From NCBI GenBank assembly GCA_021774995.1, contig JAJFIM010000024.1, positions 1-6,549 on the forward strand: a stretch of 6,549 nt of DNA, read 5' to 3'. The notes under the pieces were generated by a model. It worked only from the letters and a program-made list of their open reading frames with translations. It did no database searches and had not been told where the DNA came from. Both the position numbers and the translations under genes were made by a program. Every line of letters begins with the position of its first letter. The first letter of the stretch is position 1. This DNA comes from Alphaproteobacteria bacterium. Its GTDB lineage: Bacteria; Pseudomonadota; Alphaproteobacteria; SMXP01. Below are positions 1-5,926 of the stretch, one piece after another.

Positions 1-206
1 CCGGCGCTGAGCGCGGCGGCGCGCCCAAACCCTAAAGATTTCAGCGCTTCCACCGTGCGCGGCGCCAATCCCTCCAGCGCCCCTTTCGGGCGCGCCCGCG
101 CGATGAGAATGACGGCCATGCCGAGCTCTTTCAACCGCACAGCCGTGACGGCCCCCGCTGGACCGCCGCCAATCACCGCCGCATCAAAATCAGACTGTTC
201 AGTCAT
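1..206 (-). CDS. FAD-dependent oxidoreductase, N-terminal fragment (cut by window edge)
   Basis: Only the first 68 codons are present; the frame runs open off the left edge. The protein begins MTEQSDFDAAVIGGGPAGAV, a beta-alpha-beta dinucleotide-binding fold with the GxGxxG motif GGGPAG at about residues 13-18. This marks an FAD-binding oxidoreductase of the broad hydroxylase, halogenase and geranylgeranyl-reductase class. The second beta strand ends in VILIAR, where these enzymes usually carry an acidic residue that holds the FAD ribose; here it is Ala-Arg. The text that follows (about residues 44-60, EGLAPRTVEALKSLGF) fits the helix after strand 2 in this class. The start at 206 is the only sensible one, as the Rossmann strand starts at residue 8. 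Its Shine-Dalgarno is weak (ACGAGATTA just upstream). It lies beyond the receptor terminator, with no clear promoter in the 62 bp between. The substrate is unknown. It is a candidate user of the flavin reductase at 4389-4970, but this is inference. Confidence 0.85.
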   Translation of the reverse strand, partial: MTEQSDFDAAVIGGGPAGAVTAVRLKELGMAVILIARARPKGALEGLAPRTVEALKSLGFGRAAALSA

Positions 207-268
207 TTAATCTCGTTCCAGAGATTTCGGTCTTGGCGCACTCTAACAGGCTTTGCCCGGACAAAGAA

Positions 269-298
269 AAAGTGCGCCCCTGATGAGGGACGCACTTT
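269..298 (-). terminator. Intrinsic terminator after the TonB-dependent receptor gene
   Basis: An 8-bp perfect stem (AAAGTGCG at 269-276 with CGCACTTT at 291-298) continues, after one C/A mismatch, into a 4-bp CCCT/AGGG stem closed by a 4-nt loop. Read on the minus strand, the hairpin is followed at once by TTTTTCTTTG, a good U-tract. It starts 43 bp past the receptor stop codon and clearly belongs to that gene. It also separates the receptor from the oxidoreductase gene that starts at 206. Confidence 0.9.
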
Positions 299-341
299 AA
301 CTCATTACTTTTCTTTTCAGGCGCCAGCCTGAATTCCAGTC

Positions 342-2585
342 TTAAAGATGAGCCGCCGCTCTGACGCCCCACCACCGCGGCCGCCCAAAGGCCTGCTGGT
401 TGAAGCCAAAAAATCCAGTGAAGTCGAAAGTATAAACTTTGTATTCTTCTTCAAAGGCGTTTTGCACGAAACCGCCCAGCTCCCACCTTCTGTCAGGACT
501 GTAATAGGTTGCGCGGAAATTCCACACATCATACCCATTTTCGCTGGAGACGGGATGGTTTTGAATATCAAAGAACGTTTTGTTTTGATAAGAGGCGTCG
601 ACTTGAAAAGCGATCGAGCCCATATCGTCTAGTTCATGCTCATAACGCACTAAGCCATTCAACTGCACTTTAGGCGCCAGAACCATGCGCCGGTCACGAG
701 GTACGCCCAGTGAATCGGCGACGTTCTTAGCCTCTGCTTTTGGCAGATAGGAAATCCCGAACAACATGTCCAGACCATCAACAGGATTAAGCGTAACCTC
801 CGCCTCGGCGCCAATCACTTTGGCGTCCGCGTTGACGATGACTTGGCTTAATCCCTCGAAGGTAAACGCCTGGAAGTCTTCATAATCATAATAGAAGCCA
901 GCAGCATTGATACGGGCGCGTCCATCGAGAAGGGTCGCTTTGAACCCGGCCTCATAGGAAGTGAGAGTTTCTTCTTTGTAAGGAATTTCTCCCGGCACAT
1001 TCGATCCGAATACACCGCTTGAGTCGAGGATGCCTGTATTAAAGCCGGCCGATTTGGTGCCGCGCGACACAGTGGCGTAAAGCAATGTGTCTTCATTGGG
1101 CCGGAAATCGATCCCGATTCGCCCGGTAACATTATCTGTTTTTTGCTCCGCTAGCCCACCATTGGTGGCTTTATTAAAGACAAATCCAACAGGCCCGCAA
1201 CAACCCGAAATGTCAGTACTCAGATAATTGAGTTCTTTGTTCTCTTTTGTGAAGCGCAATCCCCCAATCAGGGTCAATTGCTCGGTCAGATCAAATTCCG
1301 TCTGACCAAAGAGCGACCAGGATGTGGTCTCCTGTTTATATTCCACGTCTATGTTCACAAATCCAAGTCCCGTTGTATCCAGATCCGGAGATCCGTCCAC
1401 TTCTTGGTCGAAGAAATAGAAGCCGCCGGTCCAGCGCAGACGTTCGCCTTCCTGGGCAATCCGCAATTCCTGCGTAAACTGATCGATTTCAGCCGAAAAA
1501 GTCGGGTTAATCAGCGGAAATGGACTTTGCTCCGTGTCTTCTTCAAAAAAGCGCTCAAACTTCTCATAAGCTGAAACGGAGGTCAGGGTCAGCGTATCGG
1601 TGAGATCCCAATTAACAGTGGCGGAAGCGCCGCGGTTTTCAATCTTCAAACCGCCATTGCGATCATAAGATCCCTTCCAGGGCGAACCGTCCGTATCTTT
1701 ATAGCCGAACGCATCGCACCCGGCGCAAGTTGCATAAAAATCGACACTGTCAGGCAAGGCCAGAGAAACACCAGACGCGTCAGCAAACGTCGCCTGATGT
1801 TGCCAGGAACCGGCGAGCGAATCATCTTCCGAGGCGTGTACATTGACGAGAACGCTAAAAGTCTCGTCAGGTTCAAACAGAACCTGAACGCGGCCCGCCA
1901 GATTATCCGTATCGTTGGGATCTTTGAAACCAGGATTGAGATTTTTTACATAACCGTCAAATTTATTGCCCGCCACAGACGCGCGCACCATCACATTATC
2001 GGTGATCGCCCCGCCGGCGGCCACTTCCCATTTTTTCTGGTCATTGCTGCCATAGGTAAACTCGCCGTAAGCCTCAAATTCTTCAGTTGGCTTTTTGGTG
2101 ACGAATTTGACGATGCCGCCTGTTGTGTTGCGACCGTAAAGAGTGCCTTGCGGTCCGCGCAACACCTCGACGCGCTCCAGATCAAAGAGCTGGAAGGTGA
2201 CGCCGGACAGCGCGCTCATATAAGTCTCGTCCACATAGACCGCGACCGGGCCTTCATTGTTGTCGTTAAAGTCATTCAGGCCCACACCGCGCAATGTCAG
2301 CGAGGCATTGTTGCCTTCAGCCGTTGGCGTGCCGAAAGTCAGACCCGGCGTCTGATTGACGATGTCAATTGAGTTGGTAAACCCAAGGTTTCTAATCTGT
2401 TCGCCGCTAAAGGCGGTGACGGAAACGCTGGTGTCTTGAATCAATGTCTCGCGCTTATAAGCGGTCACGGTGATTTCGCCCAGAACCGCTGCAGAAGCGG
2501 CGATTGGCGTCATCACCACCATCGAGGCCAGAAGCGTTAGGCTTGCTGAACTCAAGAATTTAGATTTGTTGGCATGTGTCTTCAT
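342..2585 (-). CDS. TonB-dependent outer-membrane receptor
   Basis: A 747-residue active-transport receptor of the outer membrane, powered by TonB-ExbBD. A Sec signal peptide covers residues 1-32 (basic start, hydrophobic core, AASA before the cut). Next come the TonB box region (EITVTAYKRE, residues 37-46) and a plug domain with the hallmark VEVLRGPQGTLYGRNTTGG at 139-157. The rest is the beta barrel, including VSRGTKSAGFNTG at 506-518. There is no N-terminal STN signalling domain, so it is not a FecA-type sigma/anti-sigma receptor. Two Cys pairs (C287/C290 and C462/C463) fall in likely extracellular loops. The protein ends in AAAHL, not in the usual terminal Phe/Tyr/Trp of barrel proteins. 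The start at 2585 has a strong AGGGGG Shine-Dalgarno 6 nt upstream, and the stop is TAA. Length fits the family. The ligand cannot be read from the sequence: such receptors are often called iron-siderophore receptors, but within a catabolic cluster an organic substrate is as likely. Confidence 0.97.
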   Translation of the reverse strand: MKTHANKSKFLSSASLTLLASMVVMTPIAASAAVLGEITVTAYKRETLIQDTSVSVTAFSGEQIRNLGFTNSIDIVNQTPGLTFGTPTAEGNNASLTLRGVGLNDFNDNNEGPVAVYVDETYMSALSGVTFQLFDLERVEVLRGPQGTLYGRNTTGGIVKFVTKKPTEEFEAYGEFTYGSNDQKKWEVAAGGAITDNVMVRASVAGNKFDGYVKNLNPGFKDPNDTDNLAGRVQVLFEPDETFSVLVNVHASEDDSLAGSWQHQATFADASGVSLALPDSVDFYATCAGCDAFGYKDTDGSPWKGSYDRNGGLKIENRGASATVNWDLTDTLTLTSVSAYEKFERFFEEDTEQSPFPLINPTFSAEIDQFTQELRIAQEGERLRWTGGFYFFDQEVDGSPDLDTTGLGFVNIDVEYKQETTSWSLFGQTEFDLTEQLTLIGGLRFTKENKELNYLSTDISGCCGPVGFVFNKATNGGLAEQKTDNVTGRIGIDFRPNEDTLLYATVSRGTKSAGFNTGILDSSGVFGSNVPGEIPYKEETLTSYEAGFKATLLDGRARINAAGFYYDYEDFQAFTFEGLSQVIVNADAKVIGAEAEVTLNPVDGLDMLFGISYLPKAEAKNVADSLGVPRDRRMVLAPKVQLNGLVRYEHELDDMGSIAFQVDASYQNKTFFDIQNHPVSSENGYDVWNFRATYYSPDRRWELGGFVQNAFEEEYKVYTFDFTGFFGFNQQAFGRPRWWGVRAAAHL

Positions 2586-2659
2586 GACGTTCCCCCTAGT
2601 CAGAATAAATCGGTGTCATACCCGCGTGAATGAGTATTAGTTTATGTATGAATGAAATA

Positions 2660-2688
2660 ACTGTATCACCCAAAATCGCCGAGTACAA
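2660..2688 (-). promoter_or_regulatory. Candidate sigma-70 promoter of the receptor gene
   Basis: On the minus strand TTGTAC (2683-2688) is separated by exactly 17 bp from TACAGT (2660-2665), and the -10 is preceded by TGA, giving an extended -10 element. Transcription would start near 2653, leaving a leader of about 67 nt before the receptor ATG. A 14-bp palindrome overlaps the -35. The call rests on pattern only. Confidence 0.5.
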
Positions 2689-2698
2689 TTTTAATTGT
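2685..2698. promoter_or_regulatory. Palindrome overlapping the -35 box, possible operator
   Basis: ACAATT and AATTGT form perfect 6-bp arms around a TT spacer. The palindrome covers four bases of the predicted -35 hexamer and extends upstream of it, so a bound regulator could block RNA polymerase. Such AT-only palindromes also arise by chance in AT-rich DNA, so the regulatory role is inference. Confidence 0.35.
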
Positions 2699-2757
2699 CC
2701 TGCATAACATGATATAGTCTTATATTACGAGACAAAATCCGCCATTTTCCTACATTC

Positions 2758-2783
2758 GAGAGAAATATAGATAATTTTCTCTC
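2758..2783. repeat. Inverted repeat GAGAGAAA-N10-TTTCTCTC upstream of the receptor promoter
   Basis: Two perfect 8-bp arms (2758-2765 and 2776-2783) flank a 10-bp AT-rich centre. Arm centres are 18 bp apart, nearly two helical turns, which suits a dimeric DNA-binding protein. It lies about 70 bp upstream of the predicted -35 box, where an activator or an upstream operator could sit. As RNA it is a weak hairpin, and it has no U-tract that would make it a terminator. Confidence 0.45.
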
Positions 2784-2789
2784 ATTTTC

Positions 2790-2809
2790 TCGCACAAAAC
2801 GCCGTGCGA
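2790..2809. repeat. Inverted repeat TCGCAC-N8-GTGCGA
   Basis: Perfect 6-bp arms (2790-2795 and 2804-2809) surround 8 bp. It begins only 6 bp from the neighbouring 8-bp-arm repeat at 2758-2783, so the two may form a compound regulator site. Arm sequences differ between the two repeats, which would imply two different binding proteins or a chance occurrence. Confidence 0.3.
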
Positions 2810-2870
2810 ACGTCCACATTTTACTCTTTTAATTTTGAGAGGGGCAGAGACATTCCGGTCCTCAGAAGTA

Positions 2871-2977
2871 TCAAAATCCCGCTGATTTTCCCCAATTTTG
2901 GTATCTGAACAGGCGCAGCGCCTTCATGTTCGGGCGCTGCTTCTCCTGACATATAAAAGCATCATAAGTACAGACAT
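2871..2977 (-). other. Two overlapping micro-ORFs (17 and 18 codons), doubtful
   Basis: The first (2977-2924) reads MSVLMMLLYVRRSSART and has an AGGA Shine-Dalgarno 6 nt before its ATG. Its TGA overlaps the ATG of the second (2927-2871), which reads MKALRLFRYQNWGKSAGF. A weak promoter-like pair lies just upstream, at 2997-3024. Together they resemble a translated leader, with the second start codon inside the loop of the hairpin at 2915-2940. The second peptide also resembles the first residues of zinc-dependent alcohol dehydrogenases (MKALRL...), so it may be the stump of a lost gene. Both readings are weak, and short ORFs with these features occur by chance. Confidence 0.15.
2915..2940. repeat. 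GC-rich hairpin in the intergenic region
   Basis: GCAGCGCC (2915-2922) pairs perfectly with GGCGCTGC (2933-2940) around a 10-nt loop. On the minus strand nothing like a U-tract follows; on the plus strand only TTCTCCT follows. It is therefore a poor intrinsic terminator in either direction, though a rho-assisted end of the MFS transcript or a leader structure remains possible. The loop holds the ATG of the 18-codon micro-ORF. Confidence 0.5.
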
Positions 2978-3073
2978 CGCCCGTCCTGCGATCCGCGTAT
3001 AATTCTGTTACAAAAAATCTTAAATTTTGTTTTTCTTGTATTCTGTTGCTTTTTTACAACGAGCGGCTGCGGC

Positions 3074-4297
3074 TCATCCAGCGCCGCTCGCGGGCGCCCG
3101 CTTCAGCATATTTCGCGACACGAAAATTAAAACCCAAACGCCGATTCCAAGCAGAGTTCCAAGAATAAAAAAACTGCGCATGAGTAGAAACGGCGTCCCG
3201 TCAAATGTGAGAGTGACAACCGCCGCCGAGAGCGCCGAGCTTCCAATCTGCGCCGCGCCAACAAGTGACGCCGCTAGGCCGGCCGCCCGTGGATAGGGCT
3301 GAAGCGCCATCACCGTCACGGTTGGAATCAAAGTAGCCACACCAGCCTCAACCAGCATCAAAGCAAAAACACTGCCCCAAAAGGAAGGGGTTTGAGAAAA
3401 TGACAGCAGAAGAAGAATAACGCTGCCAACGAAGACCAATCCCGCCCCTTGCGCTAAGAGAAATTTCAATCCGAGACGCCGGATCAAGTTTCCGTTCAGC
3501 CAAGCCGCCCCCCCGTAAGCCAGACCGATAAAAGCAAAAATATAGCCAAAATTCTGACTCGACAGACCAAAAACAGTCATGAAGAGATAAGGAGATCCCG
3601 CCACATATAAGAACAACACCCCCCCTGACAGCGAGACCACGATCACGCTCAGGACACAGCTTTTATGGTTGAAAAAATTCGCGGCATCCGATGAAAATTG
3701 TTTAAAAGCCGAAACCCGCCGGGTGATTTTCCGCGGCGATTCCGGCATTAAAAAATAGGTGATTGAGAGGAAAACAAAGCCTGTGAGAAACATAAAGACA
3801 AAAATAGCGCGCCAATCGAAAATGACCAGAATATAGGCTCCCACCAGCGGGGCAAAGACGATCGCAAACGCCATGATCGCCGTCATATGCGAGAGCAGGC
3901 GCGCCCCTTCTATGCCCTCATGGTAATCCCTCACGATGGCGCGCCCAAGAACCGCGCCCACTGAAGCGCCAATGGCCTGCAAAAACCGAAATCCAATGAC
4001 CTGCTCAATCGTAACAGACAGCATGCAAGCCAAACTCGCCGCAACATAAAGACTGAGGCCGACCATTAAAATTGGTCTGCGTCCAAATCTGTCTGATATC
4101 GGCCCCCACATCAATTGTCCGGCGGCGTAGCCGAGCATAAAAACGCTGATGGTGTGCTGCGCAATGGCCTGGCCAGTGGACAGATCCTCGGCCAGTCTGA
4201 TCAAAGCCGGCAGGACGATGTCGATCGACATGGCGGTGAGGCCGATCAGAGACCCGAGAAAGATCGTGAACCACGCGCTGTCAGTTTTCATTTTCAT
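3074..4297 (-). CDS. MFS transporter, Bcr/CflA drug-resistance type
   Basis: A 407-residue inner-membrane protein with about 12 predicted transmembrane helices in two halves and a charged central loop (about residues 185-212). MFS motif A is clear between TM2 and TM3 (GPISDRFGRRPIL, 65-77). The TM4 region FRFLQAIGASVGAVLGRAIVRD (two stretches, 103-124), the TM5 motif FAPLVGAY (148-155) and the conserved Asp26 in TM1 fit the DHA1 subgroup with Bcr and CflA. PTVTVMALQP and the AGLAASLVGAAQ stretch (325-350) match TM10-11 of that group. These are proton-driven antiporters that usually export drugs or toxic small molecules; within a catabolic cluster, substrate uptake or export of an intermediate is equally possible. 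The start at 4297 has an AGGTAG Shine-Dalgarno about 8 nt upstream; the Met at residue 3 would lie too far from it. The gene follows the flavin reductase gene after 91 bp that contain a likely terminator. Confidence 0.95.
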   Translation of the reverse strand: MKMKTDSAWFTIFLGSLIGLTAMSIDIVLPALIRLAEDLSTGQAIAQHTISVFMLGYAAGQLMWGPISDRFGRRPILMVGLSLYVAASLACMLSVTIEQVIGFRFLQAIGASVGAVLGRAIVRDYHEGIEGARLLSHMTAIMAFAIVFAPLVGAYILVIFDWRAIFVFMFLTGFVFLSITYFLMPESPRKITRRVSAFKQFSSDAANFFNHKSCVLSVIVVSLSGGVLFLYVAGSPYLFMTVFGLSSQNFGYIFAFIGLAYGGAAWLNGNLIRRLGLKFLLAQGAGLVFVGSVILLLLSFSQTPSFWGSVFALMLVEAGVATLIPTVTVMALQPYPRAAGLAASLVGAAQIGSSALSAAVVTLTFDGTPFLLMRSFFILGTLLGIGVWVLIFVSRNMLKRAPASGAG

Positions 4298-4363
4298 TCA
4301 GTCACTACCTGGAATCAGGGGGCTTGGCGCTGTGTTGAGGCGACTCAGACACATCAAAAGTAA

Positions 4364-4383
4364 CGCCCCTTAACTTCGGGGCG
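4364..4383 (-). terminator. Likely intrinsic terminator after the flavin reductase gene
   Basis: A 6-bp perfect stem (CGCCCC at 4364-4369, GGGGCG at 4378-4383) has an 8-nt loop. On the minus strand it is followed by TTACTTTTG, an interrupted U-tract. It sits 5 bp past the TAA of the flavin reductase gene. With a short stem and broken U-run it may leak, which matters because no convincing promoter is visible in the 66 bp between it and the MFS start. Confidence 0.65.
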
Positions 4384-4388
4384 ATCAT

Positions 4389-4970
4389 TTAGAAAAAGGA
4401 TATTGGCCAGTCCTCTATAAAGGACTGAGGTTTCTCGTCGGGAGATAAAGCGCGATAGCGACCGCCGGTAAACACCATGGAAGAACGATCCCAGTGGCGA
4501 AAGGTTTTCACCTCCCCAACCAGAATCACGTGATCGCCCCCATCAAATTGATTGTGCATCTGGCACTCAAACTGCGCTGCGCAACCTGGAAAAAGCGGCG
4601 CCCCGCCCAAGCCGTTCTCAAACTTTACGGAAGCAAACTTATCCCCGCCGGGCCGCGCAAACCGATTTGAAATATCCTGTTGGCCTTCACCCAAAATATT
4701 TACCGCAAATGTGGATGCGCGCATGAATGTTTCAAAGCTAAGCGCCGATCTCATAATACTCCAAAGAATGAGTGGCGGATCAAGCGACACGGAGCTGAAA
4801 GAATTCGCCGTCATACCCACCGGCGCGCCTGCTTCGTCGCGCGTGGTGACAATCGTCACGCCGGTGGGAAAGGCACCCAACGCCCGGCGAAAATTAAAGG
4901 CGTCAAAGGTCTCCGGCTCACCCGCTTGATCTTCTCGTTCAACAGTTTCCGACACGTCATTTATTCTCAT
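4389..4970 (-). CDS. Flavin reductase family protein (DIM6/NTAB, HpaC-like)
   Basis: A 193-residue cytosolic protein that by family reduces FMN or FAD with NAD(P)H and hands the reduced flavin to a partner oxygenase or halogenase. Family marks in order: FNFRRALGAFPTGVTIVTT (25-43), GMTANSFSSVSLDPPLILW (52-70, the flavin-binding segment), FAVNILGEGQQDIS (88-101), CAAQFEC (130-136) and GGDHVILVGEV (144-154, with the conserved GDH). Length is slightly above the usual 160-180 because of an acidic N-terminal tail of about 20 residues. The start ATG overlaps the stop of the hydrolase gene by 4 bp (ATGA), and no Shine-Dalgarno is visible in front of it. Translation is therefore probably coupled to the upstream gene. 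The partner oxygenase is not in the complete part of the window; it may lie outside it or be the cut FAD enzyme at 1-206. Confidence 0.95.
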   Translation of the reverse strand: MRINDVSETVEREDQAGEPETFDAFNFRRALGAFPTGVTIVTTRDEAGAPVGMTANSFSSVSLDPPLILWSIMRSALSFETFMRASTFAVNILGEGQQDISNRFARPGGDKFASVKFENGLGGAPLFPGCAAQFECQMHNQFDGGDHVILVGEVKTFRHWDRSSMVFTGGRYRALSPDEKPQSFIEDWPISFF

Positions 4971-5914
4971 TTTTGGGTGAGGCTGAGATCTAGCCCAAGC
5001 AGTTTCTGCGCATTGAGCGACACCATGCCTCTGATTTCTTCTGTTGTATAGCCTAGGTCAAGACAGGTGGCGATCACATGACGAAACCCCTCAACAGGCG
5101 TGGGGTTTCCCACCTGACCTAAGTCTGAGCCTAGGATCGTTTTATCGACGCCGCCCGCTTTAATCATAGCGTCGAGTTCTTGGGGGACGTAAAAATGAAA
5201 CTTCGAACCGGGTATAAACATGCACATGGAGTGCTCTAGATAGGCCCCCATGGCGGTCAACGCGCTCATCTCCTCTAGCGTCGCATCAATCAAATAAGAA
5301 GGGTGGTTGACCAGGAGCCGCTTCACCCCTGCCTGATGTGCGTATTCGAATAACGGCCAAATTTCGGACATATGAAGGTGTCCGGCGGAGAGCACGATAT
5401 CAGCCTCGGCGATCAGATCGACGATGAATTTGACCTCATCTGTTAAACTTCCCCCTTCATCCAGAACGGTGAGCGGCGTCGGCGCCAGCATTTTTTCTTT
5501 CGTTGTGGGGAATTTTTTATCGAAATCCTTGTCTTTATTATGATGGTCGATATGGTTTTTCGCCGAAAATGTGGGCATCCAGACAAGGCGCGCCCCGAGT
5601 TTGATGCCGTGATCGACGGCGTAATGATTTAATCCGCCTACTGTATTGTTCAAGGGCACGCCCGAGAGCAGCATAACGTTTAACTTCGCAAAATGCTTGT
5701 TGAGCAACTCCGTGATGGGCGCAGCCGAATAATAATGATCCTTGATCAGCAAGGCGCCCATGCCGGCGCCGGCGGCTTCCAGCAGCACTTCAATATGATC
5801 AATGCGCCGGTCCATAACGGAAGGCCCAGAGTGGCAATGCAGATCAATCGCGCCTTCCAGGAGGCTCTCGATCAGTGCGGGATCATGGGAGGCCGAAGTG
5901 GCGGTCTGCGTCAT
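4967..5914 (-). CDS. DUF6282 / amidohydrolase-superfamily putative metal hydrolase
   Basis: A 315-residue cytosolic protein without signal peptide. The metal-site pattern of the amidohydrolase TIM barrel is visible: DLHCH after strand 1 (D24, H26, H28), a Lys with nearby His in LLIKDHYYS (K58, H60), SAGHLH (H179, H181), VNHPSY (H204) and GSDLGQ near the end (D264). The layout (HCHSGPS...R, KDH, GGLN 93-96, VWMPT 111-115) matches what I recall of the DUF6282 family, which has no well-established reaction. Hydrolysis of a C-N or C-O bond, or decarboxylation, are the options known in the superfamily. A strong AAGGA Shine-Dalgarno 8 nt upstream supports the start at 5914. The gene begins 12 bp after the aldolase stop and overlaps the flavin reductase start by 4 bp, so it is the middle gene of a tight operon and very probably acts in the same pathway. 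Fold assignment is good; function is unknown. Confidence 0.9.
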   Translation of the reverse strand: MTQTATSASHDPALIESLLEGAIDLHCHSGPSVMDRRIDHIEVLLEAAGAGMGALLIKDHYYSAAPITELLNKHFAKLNVMLLSGVPLNNTVGGLNHYAVDHGIKLGARLVWMPTFSAKNHIDHHNKDKDFDKKFPTTKEKMLAPTPLTVLDEGGSLTDEVKFIVDLIAEADIVLSAGHLHMSEIWPLFEYAHQAGVKRLLVNHPSYLIDATLEEMSALTAMGAYLEHSMCMFIPGSKFHFYVPQELDAMIKAGGVDKTILGSDLGQVGNPTPVEGFRHVIATCLDLGYTTEEIRGMVSLNAQKLLGLDLSLTQK

Positions 5915-5926
5915 AAGAAATATCCT

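Larger units (their letters stand above)
2586..3073. other. 488-bp AT-rich intergenic region
   Basis: This is the only long gap without a convincing gene in the window, between the end of the MFS gene and the start of the receptor gene. It holds the receptor promoter candidate (2660-2688), the inverted repeats at 2685-2698, 2758-2783 and 2790-2809, a GC-rich hairpin at 2915-2940, a second weak promoter-like pair (TTTAAG at 3019-3024, 16 bp, TTATAC at 2997-3002, minus strand) and two overlapping micro-ORFs at 2871-2977. No plus-strand gene is apparent. No clear intrinsic terminator for the MFS gene is visible, so some read-through into the receptor gene is possible. Confidence 0.7.

Noticed and set aside
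251..266. CTTTG/CAAAG inverted repeat between the terminator and the oxidoreductase start
   Set aside because: The 5-bp arms are AT-rich and weak, and the sequence is likely chance next to the U-tract of the real terminator.
1797..2372. 191-codon plus-strand open frame
   Set aside because: It lies wholly antisense to the receptor plug region, shows no recognisable domain and has no own regulatory signals; it is a shadow of the receptor frame.
2976..2992. ATCGC/GCGAT small hairpin near the start of the first micro-ORF
   Set aside because: Only 5 bp of stem with a 7-nt loop; too weak to support a riboswitch or attenuator claim on its own.
3061..3089. Hairpin GAGCGGC/GCCGCTC overlapping the MFS stop codon, considered as terminator
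   Set aside because: On the minus strand it is followed by GTTGTAAAAAAGC, an A-rich and not a T-rich run, so it is not an intrinsic terminator for this gene.
4552..5051. Two plus-strand open frames of about 125 codons
   Set aside because: They are antisense to the flavin reductase and hydrolase genes, have odd composition and no family resemblance.
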